In this document: piece by piece, positions 33,916-42,267 of the stretch
Layout: each line of letters starts with the position of its first letter
Numbering within the stretch: position 1 is the stretch's first letter
From: WHSW01 sp963722175
Lineage (GTDB): Bacteria; Actinomycetota; Thermoleophilia; Solirubrobacterales; 70-9
Length of the DNA stretch: 64,000 bases
Assembly (NCBI GenBank): GCA_963722175.1
Contig: CAVRKA010000004.1
Coordinates: 744,001 to 808,000 of the forward strand
Direction: 5' to 3'
The notes under the pieces: generated by a model
What the model saw: only the letters and a program-made list of their open reading frames with translations
Database searches by the model: none
Told to the model about the DNA's origin: nothing
Translations under genes and position numbers: made by a program

Positions 33916-36246
33916 ATGCGGCTGATCATCACGGAGAAGAACAACTCGGCCAAGAAGATCGCCGAGATCCTCTCGGGCGGCGAGGCGAAGGCCGACGCCA
34001 CCTACAAGGTGCCGTTCTACGTTTGGACCGACTCCGGCGGCGATCAGATGACCGTCGGGCTCAAGGGCCACGTGATGGGCGTCGCGTTCCCGGAGGGCTA
34101 CTCGAACTGGCAGGAGACCGACCTCCACGACCTGATCGACGCGCCGCTCGTCCCCGAGCCGACGGACAAGAACGTGGTCAAGGCGGTGCGCAAGCTGGCC
34201 AAGGAGGCCGACTCGGTGGTGATCGCCACCGACTTCGACCGCGAGGGTGAGCTGATCGGGCTCGAGGCCCTGCGCGAGGCGGTCGACGTGAGGCCGGAGG
34301 TCGCCGGGGCGGAGCTCGACGCACGGCCGCCGGTCCAGCGCGCGCGCTACTCGGCGCTGACCAAGGATGAGATCGAGCGCGCGTTCTCGAACCTCGACGA
34401 GCTCGACTACGACCTCGCCTACGCCGGCGCCGCGCGTCAGGACATCGACCTGATCTGGGGCGCGACCCTGACCCGCGCCGTCTCGCTCGCCAGCCGCCGC
34501 TTCGGCTCCAACTTCCTCTCCGTCGGCCGCGTGCAGAGCCCGACGCTGGCGCTGATCGTCGAGCGCGAGCTCGAGCGCCGCGCCCACGTGCCCAAGCCCT
34601 ACTGGGAGCTGCTGGCCAAGTTCGCGCACCCCGACGGCTCGTTCGAGGCGCACCATGCGACCGACAAGTTCTGGGAGAGGGCCGAGGCCGACGCGGCGCT
34701 CGCCGGGACGAAGAGCCCGGGCGTCGTCAAGGAGGTCTCTTCGCGGCGCAACACCCGCAAGCCGCCGACCCCGCTCAACACGACCGCGTTCACCACCGAC
34801 GCCTCCAGCCGGCTCGGGATCACCCCGGCGGCGGCGATGCGGCTCGCCGAGGACCTCTACATGGACGGGTTCATCTCCTATCCGCGTACCGACAACACGG
34901 TCTATCCGCCGTCGCTGAACACCAAGGAGCTGGTCGCCTCGCTGGTTCGGATCCCGGAGTTCTCGGCCGCCAAGGGCCTGCTCGACAAGCCCCTGGAGGC
35001 GACCCGGGGCAAGAAGGAGACCACCGACCACCCGCCGATCTACCCGACGGCGGCGCTGCACCCGAACGCGCTCGGCGAGGGCCCGAAGCAGCGCGTCTAC
35101 GAGCTTGTCGTCCGCCGCTTCCTGGCCACCTTCAGCCCGCCGATGATCACCGAGTCGACCCGCGCCGACATCGAGGCCGGGTCGGAGACCTACTTCGTCC
35201 GCGGTTCGGTCGTCGTCGACCCCGGCTACGCCGCCATCTACACCTACGCCCGCTCGTCCGACGAGGAGATCCCGAAGCTCGAGGAGGGCCAGAGCCTCGA
35301 CCTCGACGGCGAGCCCTGGATCGTCGACAAGGAGACCCAGCCGCCGTCGCGGATCAGCCAGGGCAAGCTGATCGAGCTGATGGAGGAGGCCGGCCTCGGC
35401 ACCAAGGCGACCCGCGCCGACATCATCCAGAAGCTCTACGACCGCGGCTACGTCTACTCGAACCCGCCCGAGCCATCGGAGACCGGGATCGCGATGTACA
35501 AGGCCTTCCACGACCACGTGCCGCGGATGGCGACCCCGGAGATGACCGCCGAGCTCGAGCGCGACATGGACCAGATCGCGGCGGGGCAGATCTCCAAGGA
35601 CGAGGTCGTCGGGATCAGCCGCGAGATGCTGCACGCGACGACCGCCGCGCTCGAGGACCAGCGCGAGGACTTCGCGAAGAAGATCTGGCAGGGGATGGAC
35701 GAGGACAAGTTCATCGGCCCGTGCAAGGTCTGCGAGGAGGCGGGGCGAAAGCGCGAGAACGGCGAGCCCAACCGGCTGCGGATCATCGACCTCAAGGGCG
35801 GCAAGCGGATGTACGGGTGCGAGGGCTGGATCAGGCCTCCCGAGACCGAGGAGGGCGCGCCGCCGCCACCGCCGAATCCCGACTCGTGCCCGGTCAGCGG
35901 CCCGCTCCCGGGGCGCTTCTTCGAGCTGTGGCGGCTGGAGGAGCGCTGCTCGGTCTGCGGCGAGCGCCCCCGCCTGACGGTGAAGAAGAAGGGCCCCGGG
36001 CGGCCGTGGAAGCTGTGCCTCAACGACGACTGCCCGACGATGGTCGAGATGCGGGAGAAGCGCGCCGAGCGCGAGGCCGCGAAGGCGGCGCGCGAGGCGG
36101 CGAAGGGGGCAGGCGAGGGCGACGGCGCGGGGGAGCCCGAGGGCGCCGAAGCGCCCAAGGCCCCGGCCAAGGGCGGCGCCCGCCGCCGGCCGAAGAAGCC
36201 GGCGCCGACGACCGCCCGGACCAAGCGCGCCCGCTCCAAGACGTAG
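33916..36246 (+). CDS. topA: DNA topoisomerase I, archaeal-type sequence
   Basis: A 776-residue type IA topoisomerase that relaxes negative supercoils. The TOPRIM domain carries D106-F-D-R-E-G-E112, and the catalytic tyrosine is Y322 in FISYPRTDN. The FISYPRTDNTVYP form is the one I associate with archaeal topoisomerase I; E. coli-type enzymes read YMRTDST. Two zinc-binding Cys groups follow (CKVCEE with GCEG; CSVCGE with CLNDDC). The C-terminal 70 residues are Lys/Ala/Arg/Pro rich, as in actinobacterial TopA tails. tmk and holB follow directly, so it heads a replication-related cluster. Confidence 0.93.
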   Translation: MRLIITEKNNSAKKIAEILSGGEAKADATYKVPFYVWTDSGGDQMTVGLKGHVMGVAFPEGYSNWQETDLHDLIDAPLVPEPTDKNVVKAVRKLAKEADSVVIATDFDREGELIGLEALREAVDVRPEVAGAELDARPPVQRARYSALTKDEIERAFSNLDELDYDLAYAGAARQDIDLIWGATLTRAVSLASRRFGSNFLSVGRVQSPTLALIVERELERRAHVPKPYWELLAKFAHPDGSFEAHHATDKFWERAEADAALAGTKSPGVVKEVSSRRNTRKPPTPLNTTAFTTDASSRLGITPAAAMRLAEDLYMDGFISYPRTDNTVYPPSLNTKELVASLVRIPEFSAAKGLLDKPLEATRGKKETTDHPPIYPTAALHPNALGEGPKQRVYELVVRRFLATFSPPMITESTRADIEAGSETYFVRGSVVVDPGYAAIYTYARSSDEEIPKLEEGQSLDLDGEPWIVDKETQPPSRISQGKLIELMEEAGLGTKATRADIIQKLYDRGYVYSNPPEPSETGIAMYKAFHDHVPRMATPEMTAELERDMDQIAAGQISKDEVVGISREMLHATTAALEDQREDFAKKIWQGMDEDKFIGPCKVCEEAGRKRENGEPNRLRIIDLKGGKRMYGCEGWIRPPETEEGAPPPPPNPDSCPVSGPLPGRFFELWRLEERCSVCGERPRLTVKKKGPGRPWKLCLNDDCPTMVEMREKRAEREAAKAAREAAKGAGEGDGAGEPEGAEAPKAPAKGGARRRPKKPAPTTARTKRARSKT

Positions 36247-36259
36247 GTCCTAGGCCGCG

Positions 36260-36850
36260 GTGTTCGTCACCCTCGAGGGCATCGACCGCTCCGGGAAGAC
36301 GACACAGGCTGCGTTGCTCGCCGAGGCGCTCGGGCCGCAGACGGTCCACCTTCGCGAGCCCGGCGGCACGCCGGCCGGCGAGCGGATCCGCGAGCTGCTC
36401 AAGGACCCCGCGCTCGAGCTCAGCCCCGGCGCCGAGCTGCTGCTCTTCAATGCGGCTCGCGCGCAGCTCGCCGGCGAGGTGATCGCCCCGGCCCGTGAGC
36501 GCGGCGCCGACGTCGTCTGCGACCGCTACATCGACTCGACCGTTGCCTACCAGGGGGTCGCCCGCGGGCTCGGGATCGAGCTCGTCGAGCAGCTCAACTC
36601 GTTGGTCGTCGGCGACTGCATACCCGACCTCACCGTCCTGTTGCGCGTTGATCCGGCGCTCGCCGTCGACCGCTCTGGCGACGCGTCGGACCGGTTCGAG
36701 TCCGAGGGGCTCGAGTTCCAGCGCGCCGTCGCCGCCGCCTACGACGAGCTCGCCGAGCGCCACCCGGAACGGATCGCGGTGGTCGACGGTGCCGGCGAGG
36801 TGAAGGACGTGGCGGCCAGGATTCTCGCCCTCGTGGAGGCCCGGCGATGA
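36260..36850 (+). CDS. tmk: thymidylate kinase
   Basis: A 196-residue dTMP kinase that phosphorylates dTMP to dTDP for DNA synthesis. P-loop GIDRSGKTTQ is at residues about 8-17, the substrate-site DRYIDSTVAYQG follows in the middle, and a short lid region contains the Arg residues near DRSGDASDRFE. Start is GTG, 13 bases after topA. Its stop overlaps the holB start (ATGA), giving the common bacterial tmk-holB pair. Confidence 0.96.
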   Translation: MFVTLEGIDRSGKTTQAALLAEALGPQTVHLREPGGTPAGERIRELLKDPALELSPGAELLLFNAARAQLAGEVIAPARERGADVVCDRYIDSTVAYQGVARGLGIELVEQLNSLVVGDCIPDLTVLLRVDPALAVDRSGDASDRFESEGLEFQRAVAAAYDELAERHPERIAVVDGAGEVKDVAARILALVEARR

Positions 36851-37962
36851 TCGCCGACGCCACCGCCGACCAGCCGGCCGCCCGCGTCGCGCTGACCGCC
36901 GCGGTCGCCGACCCGTTCCACGCCTACCTGCTGGCGGGGCCGCCGGGCGCGGGCAAGGGGGCAGCGGCGCGGGCGCTGGCCGCCGAGCTGCTCGCCGCGG
37001 GCGCTGTCGACCCCGATGGCACTCGCCGCCGGGCGTTGGCCGACCCGTCGCCGCACCCCGATCTCGTCTGGCTGCGCCCGCCCGGCACCCAGCACCTGGT
37101 CGAGGCCGTGCGCGAGCAGGTGATCGGACAGGTCTTCTACCGGCCGTTCGAGGGCGAGCGGCGCGTGTTCGTGATCGAGGATGCCGAGGCGATGGCCGAG
37201 GAGAGCCAGAACGCGCTTCTGAAGACGCTCGAGGAGCCGCCCCCGTTCGCTCACCTGATCCTGGTCAGCGCCGAGCCGGAGGCACTGCTGGAGACGGTCC
37301 GCTCGCGCTGCCGGACGGTGCGCTTCTCGCGGCTGTCGGCGGACGCGGTCGAAGCGCGGCTCGCCGACCATCCGCCCGGGGCGGAGCGCACGGCCGCCGC
37401 GCGCCTGTCCGGCGGCGACGCCCGGCGGGCGCGCTTCCTGCTCGGCGATCCGGGGCGCGAGCTGCGCGCCGCGGTCGAGGCTCTGGCGCGGGCGGTGCGC
37501 ACGGGCGAGCTCGGCGAGGCGCCCTGGGAGGCGCTGGCCCAGGCCGCCGACGCCGCCGGCGAGGCCGAGTCGGCCGCGGTCGCGGCGGCCGCGGCGGCGG
37601 CGGAGGAGGAGGCCGCCGAGCGCACCGGTCCCGCCGCCCGCCGGCGCGCGCGCGAGGCCGAGGAGTCGGCGAAGCGCGCCGCGCGCCGGGCCCGTACGGC
37701 CTCGCTCGACCTCGGGCTCGGCCTGCTCGGAACCTGGATGCGCGACCTGGCCGCGGTCGCGGAGGGGGCTCCCGAGCTGGCCCTCAACTCGGATCGCGGC
37801 GCCGAGCTCGCCGAGCTCGGCGCCGGGCTCGACGCTCGCCGTGCCCGGCGCGGCGGCGAGCTCGTCCTCGACACCCGCCGCCGGCTGACCGTGAACGTCT
37901 CGGAGACGCTGGCGCTCGAGGCGCTCGCGTTCCGGCTCGAGTTCCTGCTCGCGCCGCGCTGA
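36847..37962 (+). CDS. holB: DNA polymerase III delta' subunit
   Basis: A 371-residue clamp-loader subunit. The AAA+ fold is visible with the P-loop-like GPPGAGKG (about 32-39), FVIEDAEAMAEESQNALLKTLEEPP and the sensor-1 region LILVSAEPEALLETVRSRCR. A long Ala/Glu/Arg-rich segment (about 240-290) is predicted as extended helix, longer than in most delta' proteins. The canonical zinc-binding cysteines are missing. The ATG overlaps the tmk stop. It converges with the 37964 gene with only one base between stops. Confidence 0.93.
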   Translation: MIADATADQPAARVALTAAVADPFHAYLLAGPPGAGKGAAARALAAELLAAGAVDPDGTRRRALADPSPHPDLVWLRPPGTQHLVEAVREQVIGQVFYRPFEGERRVFVIEDAEAMAEESQNALLKTLEEPPPFAHLILVSAEPEALLETVRSRCRTVRFSRLSADAVEARLADHPPGAERTAAARLSGGDARRARFLLGDPGRELRAAVEALARAVRTGELGEAPWEALAQAADAAGEAESAAVAAAAAAAEEEAAERTGPAARRRAREAEESAKRAARRARTASLDLGLGLLGTWMRDLAAVAEGAPELALNSDRGAELAELGAGLDARRARRGGELVLDTRRRLTVNVSETLALEALAFRLEFLLAPR

Positions 37963-37963
37963 G

Positions 37964-38248
37964 CTACATCTCCCGCTCGAGCACGATCTCGGTCTGGTCG
38001 ATCGAGGCGCGCGTGCCGGGCGTCTCGGCCGCGTCCATCTCCCGGAAGACCGCGTCCGCGTCGCGCATGTCCTGCTCGTTCGCGAAGAACCCGACGAACA
38101 GGGCAGTCGACTGGTCGGCGTCGTAGAGCAGCTTCATCCCGGTCGCGTTGACGCCGGGCGGCGGGCCCTCGTTCTCCTCGACCCGCGCCTTGATTAGTTC
38201 GATCCGGTCGGGGGTGACATCGGTGAACCTGACCACTCGCGCGTGCAT
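37964..38248 (-). CDS. small dimeric alpha/beta-barrel-type protein, unknown function
   Basis: A 94-residue protein with the beta-alpha-beta pattern of the ABM/EthD-like ferredoxin fold (ARVVRFTDVTPDRIELIKARVEE, then strands ALFVGFF and TEIVLE). AAGGAGG precedes the ATG at ideal spacing. Members of this fold are often small monooxygenases or unknown proteins acting as dimers. It is encoded alone between holB (convergent) and the histidine kinase gene (divergent). No specific substrate can be proposed. Confidence 0.75.
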   Translation of the reverse strand: MHARVVRFTDVTPDRIELIKARVEENEGPPPGVNATGMKLLYDADQSTALFVGFFANEQDMRDADAVFREMDAAETPGTRASIDQTEIVLEREM

Positions 38249-38309
38249 GCAAGGCCTCCTTGGTTGGTTGGACCGATCCTAAACCCGCCTCGTCGCCCGA
38301 CGGCCGTTG

Positions 38310-38315
38310 GATAAT
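38310..38315 (+). promoter_or_regulatory. -10 box (GATAAT) of the histidine kinase gene
   Basis: GATAAT ends six bases before the ATG at 38322 and would lie inside the frame if the upstream TTG were used, so the ATG start and a leaderless mRNA are favoured. Confidence 0.6.
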
Positions 38316-38321
38316 TCGCGG

Positions 38322-40082
38322 ATGGCGCGCTCGACCCGGGCATCCACACCGCGCTCGGTGCGCCGGCGGCCGTTCGGCGTCCGCCTCTATCTGGCGATCG
38401 CGTTCGCGGCGGTTGCGATGATCACCGCCGGGCTGGCCTACCTGCTGGTCTCCGACACCGGCCAGGAGGCGGCCGACGAGGATCTCGTCCAGCTCGCGGT
38501 CGGGCGCACGGTCGGGCTCGCCGACGAGCTCGGAAACCGGCCGCAACGCGATTCGCGGGCGACGCTCGCCGGGATCACCGAGCAGGCCTACTCCGCCTGG
38601 GTGTTCGACGTCGACGGCCGGCTGCTGACCGCGAACGCCAATGGCGGCGTCGAGCTGCTCGCCGTTCCCGGCGGCCGCAACGGGGTCCTCCGGGCGCTGA
38701 TCGGCAGCCGCTACGTCGACGAGCTGCCGGGCGGGGTGACCGTGGTCGCGGTGCCGATCTTCCGCGACGGCGCGATCGACGGCGCGATCCTCGGCCGCTC
38801 CGTGCGCTCGCCCGAGGTCCAGCAGGCGATCGAGGCGCTGCGCGGCGACCGGCTGGCCGCGCTCGGAGTGGCGGTCGCGGTCGCGGTCCTGATCTCGTTC
38901 CTGATCGCGAGCGCGATCACCTCCCGGGTCAAGCGGCTCGCCGAGAGCGCGGCGCGGATCAGCGAGGGCGAGCTCGACGAGCCGCTCGAGGGCGCCGGCG
39001 GTCGCGACGAGATCACCGACCTCGGCCGGGCGCTGGAGCGAATGCGGGGCGCCCTGCGACAGACGTTCACCGCTCTGCGCGAGGAGCGCGACCGGCTCTC
39101 GGCGATCTTCGAGGCGCTCTCCGACGCGGTCATGGTCGTCCAGCCCGACGGCGAGGTCCGCTTCTTCAACGCCTCCGCGCGCGACCTGATCCGGCCTGAC
39201 GGCCGCGCGATCGAGCCGCTGGTCCCCTGGCTGCGCCGGGCGGCGCGGACGGCGGTCGCCGAGAACGACGCCCTGCGCGTCGGCGATCGCGTCTACTCGC
39301 TAAACGCCCGCCAGCTCCCGGCCGAGGACGCGGTCCTGGCCGTCGTCCGCGACCGCACCGAGGAGATGCGCCGCGAGGTCGCCGAGCGCGAGTTCGTCTC
39401 CAACGCCGCTCACGAGCTGCGCAACCCGATCGCCGGGATCTCGGGGGCGATCGAGGTCCTGCGCGCCGGGGCCAAGGACGACCCCGAGGCCCGCGAGCAC
39501 TTCCTGGTCCGCCTCTCCGAGGACGCCGAGCGGATCAGCCGCCTGACCGAGTCGCTGCTCACCCTGGCGCGGATGGAGGCGGTCGGCGAGGGCGGCGCCG
39601 AGGCGCTCGACGTCGGCCTGGTGGTCGAGGAGTCGGCCGAGGCGGTCGCCGCGCCGAGCGGGATCGACGTCGTGCTCGAGGTCGGCGCCGACGTCGTGGC
39701 CCAGGGCGACCGGGTGCTGCTGCGCCAGGTCCTGATCGGCCTGCTCACGAACGCGTTCAAGAACACCCCGGCGCCGGGCATGGTGACGATCCGGGCGCGG
39801 CGGGGGCGTACCGAGGAGCTCGAGGGGGAGGGCGAGGTCTGGATCGAGGTCATCGACACCGGGACCGGGATCGTCTCGGCCGAGATCGACCGGATCTTCG
39901 AGCGCTTCTACCGCGGGTCGGGGTCGCTCGAGCAGGAGGGGTTCGGGCTCGGCCTCTCGATCGCCCGGCGGATGGTGGACGTGATGGGCGGCGAGATCGG
40001 GGTCGACTCGGTCGAGGGTGAAGGGAGCACCTTCTGGGTGCGGCTGCGCGCCGCGCAACCGGCGACGACCCCAGTAGCGTAA
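38322..40082 (+). CDS. sensor histidine kinase (HAMP-PAS-HisKA)
   Basis: A 586-residue membrane sensor kinase. A membrane helix at about 26-46 is followed by an extracytoplasmic domain (about 47-182), a second helix (about 184-205) and a HAMP linker. A PAS-like domain (about 262-340) precedes HisKA with phospho-acceptor H364 in SNAAHELRNP. The ATPase domain follows with the N-box LTNAFKNT, the DTGTGIV and GFGLGLSIAR motifs. It pairs with the response regulator seven bases downstream. The layout resembles PhoR/ResE-type kinases, but no phosphate genes are nearby, so the signal is unknown. Confidence 0.94.
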   Translation: MARSTRASTPRSVRRRPFGVRLYLAIAFAAVAMITAGLAYLLVSDTGQEAADEDLVQLAVGRTVGLADELGNRPQRDSRATLAGITEQAYSAWVFDVDGRLLTANANGGVELLAVPGGRNGVLRALIGSRYVDELPGGVTVVAVPIFRDGAIDGAILGRSVRSPEVQQAIEALRGDRLAALGVAVAVAVLISFLIASAITSRVKRLAESAARISEGELDEPLEGAGGRDEITDLGRALERMRGALRQTFTALREERDRLSAIFEALSDAVMVVQPDGEVRFFNASARDLIRPDGRAIEPLVPWLRRAARTAVAENDALRVGDRVYSLNARQLPAEDAVLAVVRDRTEEMRREVAEREFVSNAAHELRNPIAGISGAIEVLRAGAKDDPEAREHFLVRLSEDAERISRLTESLLTLARMEAVGEGGAEALDVGLVVEESAEAVAAPSGIDVVLEVGADVVAQGDRVLLRQVLIGLLTNAFKNTPAPGMVTIRARRGRTEELEGEGEVWIEVIDTGTGIVSAEIDRIFERFYRGSGSLEQEGFGLGLSIARRMVDVMGGEIGVDSVEGEGSTFWVRLRAAQPATTPVA

Positions 40083-40089
40083 GCGCGCG

Positions 40090-40791
40090 ATGAGCGACCG
40101 AATCCTGATTGCCGATGACGAGCCCTCGGTGCGCGACGCCGTCGGCTACGCCCTCAAGCAGGAGGGCTTCGACGTCACCCTGGCCGTCGACGGCGAGGAC
40201 GCCGACGGCAAGCTCGGCGGCGCGGACCCGGGCTTCGACCTGCTGATCCTCGACATCATGATGCCCGGGCGCTCGGGGCTCGACATCTGCCGCGACGTCC
40301 GCGCCCGCAGCCCGGTACCGATCATCCTGCTGACCGCCAAGGACCAGGAGGTCGACAAGGTCGTGGGGCTCGAGGTCGGCGCCGACGACTACGTCACGAA
40401 GCCGTTTTCGGTCCGCGAGCTGCTTGGCCGTGTGCGCGCGCAGCTCCGCCGGCGTGAGCTCGATCGCTCGAGCACGGTTAGCGAGGCGAAGACGATCGAC
40501 GCCGGTCCGGTGCGAATCGACCTCGCCCGCCACCTGGTCTCGATCCGCGGCGAGCCGGTCAACCTGACCCGCTCCGAGTTCCAGGTCCTGCGCCTGCTCG
40601 CCGAGCGCCCCGGGCAGGTCTTCAGCCGGCTCGAGATCATGGAGGAGCTGTGGCAATCCGAGTTCTCCGGGGACGTGCGGGCGTGCGACGTCCACATCTC
40701 CAACCTGCGCCAGAAGGTCGAGCTCGACCCCCAGGACCCGGAGCTCGTGCTCACGGTCCGCGGCGTCGGCTACAAGCTCGCCGACCGCTGA
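40090..40791 (+). CDS. OmpR/PhoB-family response regulator
   Basis: A 233-residue response regulator. The receiver has D10/D11, phosphoacceptor D55 in LLILDIMMPG, switch Thr in LLTAKD and Lys in DDYVTKPF. A winged-helix DNA-binding domain (about 135-230) has LTRSEFQVLRLLAERPGQVFSR and DVHISNLRQKVE with a final RGVGYKLA. It directly follows its histidine kinase and both are presumably cotranscribed. DNA targets cannot be inferred. Confidence 0.95.
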   Translation: MSDRILIADDEPSVRDAVGYALKQEGFDVTLAVDGEDADGKLGGADPGFDLLILDIMMPGRSGLDICRDVRARSPVPIILLTAKDQEVDKVVGLEVGADDYVTKPFSVRELLGRVRAQLRRRELDRSSTVSEAKTIDAGPVRIDLARHLVSIRGEPVNLTRSEFQVLRLLAERPGQVFSRLEIMEELWQSEFSGDVRACDVHISNLRQKVELDPQDPELVLTVRGVGYKLADR

Positions 40792-40800
40792 CGCGCCGCC

Positions 40801-40806
40801 TATCAT
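40801..40806 (+). promoter_or_regulatory. -10 box (TATCAT) of tRNA-Thr
   Basis: TATCAT ends nine bases before the first base of the tRNA, the expected distance for a tRNA promoter. Confidence 0.5.
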
Positions 40807-40815
40807 CGGCACCTC

Positions 40816-40889
40816 GCCGGGATAGCTCAGTTGGCCAGAGCACCTCATTCGTAATGAGGGGGTCATGGGTTCGAATCCCATTCCCGGCT
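40816..40889 (+). tRNA. tRNA-Thr (CGT anticodon)
   Basis: A 74-base cloverleaf: acceptor GCCGGGA pairs with TCCCGGC, the D-arm contains GCTCAGTTGG, the anticodon stem CCTCA/TGAGG holds loop TTCGTAA with anticodon CGT, and the T-arm ATGGG-TTCGAAT-CCCAT follows. CCA is not encoded. It decodes ACG. Confidence 0.96.
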
Positions 40890-40969
40890 TTCCCCGTCAG
40901 CGCAGGACCTCGACCAGGCGACTGATCAGCCAGCGTCTCGGCTCGGCGCCGGGCGGCAGCTTCTGGCGC

Positions 40970-41353
40970 TCAAGCCGTGGCGCTTCCCGCCTTCCGCCCG
41001 CAGACGGGACAGGCATCGGTGAGGCCGTTTCCCCCGCAATAGGGGCAGACGCCGATCTCCTCGAGCACACCCAGGAGCTCCCCGACGCGGCAGACGAGCA
41101 GCTTCTCCTCGTCGACCTCGACCCAGGCGCCCGCAGAGGCGGGGAAGACGACGTGGTCACCCGGCTTCACCGGCATCGAGACGCCGGCGCCCTCCCACCA
41201 GTCGAGCCCGGGGCCGATGGCGAGGACGATCCCGTGCTGGGGAGGCGGCTCGTGCGTGCCGGGCGGGACGACCAGGCCGGATCGCCGGACCCGGTCGGGC
41301 TCGAGCTCCTTGATGATCACGCGGTCGAAGATCGGGCGCAGCAGGTGCTTCAT
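40970..41353 (-). CDS. GroES-like co-chaperonin domain fused to a zinc ribbon
   Basis: A 127-residue protein. Residues 1-95 match the GroES fold: LRPIFDRVIIKELEPD, GLVVPPGTHE in the mobile-loop region, GIVLAIGPG and VKPGDHVVFPASAGAWVEVDEEKLLVCR. Residues about 105-122 add a zinc ribbon (CPYCGGNG, CPVCGRK) not found in normal GroES. No groEL is adjacent. The protein may be a secondary or specialised co-chaperonin, or a GroES-fold protein with another role. A TACGAT box lies 11 bases before the ATG. Confidence 0.83.
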   Translation of the reverse strand: MKHLLRPIFDRVIIKELEPDRVRRSGLVVPPGTHEPPPQHGIVLAIGPGLDWWEGAGVSMPVKPGDHVVFPASAGAWVEVDEEKLLVCRVGELLGVLEEIGVCPYCGGNGLTDACPVCGRKAGSATA

Positions 41354-41439
41354 CGCCGACCCCAATCGTAGAGCCGCGGGCGCCTGCCGGCGGGGTACGC
41401 TCGCCGCCTCAGAGCGCCCCTCGAAGCAAGGAGCAGCCA

Positions 41440-42267
41440 ATGGTCACGTCCATCTCGTCGTACATCCGCACCCACCACCTCGGGCTGATCGCGATCTTCA
41501 TCGCGCTGACCGGCACCGCCTGGGCGGCGGAGAAGGTCGGCCAGCGCGACATCGCCAAGAACGCGGTCCGCGCCAAGCACATCAAGGACGGCAAGGTCGG
41601 CAGCGCCGAGCTCGCCGACGAGAGCAGCGGCAAGGCGCTCACAGGGATCGACGTGGCCGCCAACGGCCTCACAGGCGCCGACGTCGAAGAGTCGACGCTG
41701 TTCAACGACAACTCACTGACGGCCGCGGACATCGGGCAGGGCGCGGTCGACACCAGCGAGATCGCCGGCGGCGCGGTCGGCAGCGGCGAGATCGCCAACA
41801 ACTCGATCGCGTCCGCGGATATCGCTCAGGATGCGGTCAACGACGCGGAGATCGCGAACGGCGCCGTCCGGAGCGCCAAGATCGAGAACAACACGATCAC
41901 GGCGGAAGACATCGTCGACGACGGCACTGCCGGGGTCGGCCTGCGCGCCGATTTCGCCACCGGGTCGCTTCCGACCGCCGGAGACTCGAAGGCCTTCTTC
42001 ACCGTCACCGGGGATTTCGTCGGGATCTCGGAGGCGCCGGCCGGTGGGGGCGGCACGTCGGTGCTGAGCATCAACACCGACGTCCCCTCGGCGAGCCTGT
42101 TCTCCGACCTGAACATCGACGACAGCTTCATCGAGCTGGACGAGATCACCCAGCCCTCCAGTCCCGGCGCGACCGCGGCGCGCATCTACGTGCGCGACAA
42201 CGCCGGCACTTCTGAGCTTGCCGTCCGCTGGCCGAACGGGACGGTTGACGTGCTCGCGAGCGAGTGA
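41440..42267 (+). CDS. secreted repeat-rich protein, probable surface fibre
   Basis: A 275-residue exported protein. The signal peptide ends in GTAWA (about 29); this N-terminus is of a type I associate with many secreted proteins of Solirubrobacterales. Residues about 35-165 consist of short repeats such as IKDGKVGSAELAD, ADIGQGAVDTSEIAGGAVGSGEIANNSI and AEIANGAVRSAKIENNTI, suggesting a left-handed beta-helix or trimeric stalk. About 170-275 is a beta-rich C-terminal domain. AAGGAG precedes the ATG. Its stop overlaps the glycosyltransferase start (GTGA), hinting that it may be glycosylated by it (inference). Confidence 0.78.
   Translation: MVTSISSYIRTHHLGLIAIFIALTGTAWAAEKVGQRDIAKNAVRAKHIKDGKVGSAELADESSGKALTGIDVAANGLTGADVEESTLFNDNSLTAADIGQGAVDTSEIAGGAVGSGEIANNSIASADIAQDAVNDAEIANGAVRSAKIENNTITAEDIVDDGTAGVGLRADFATGSLPTAGDSKAFFTVTGDFVGISEAPAGGGGTSVLSINTDVPSASLFSDLNIDDSFIELDEITQPSSPGATAARIYVRDNAGTSELAVRWPNGTVDVLASE

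Noticed and set aside
32341..35634. A 1097-codon minus-strand open frame
   Set aside because: It is antisense to the GH5 and topA genes, which have full catalytic motifs. Long antisense frames are expected at this G+C, and its translation is rich in Arg, Asp and Val without domains.
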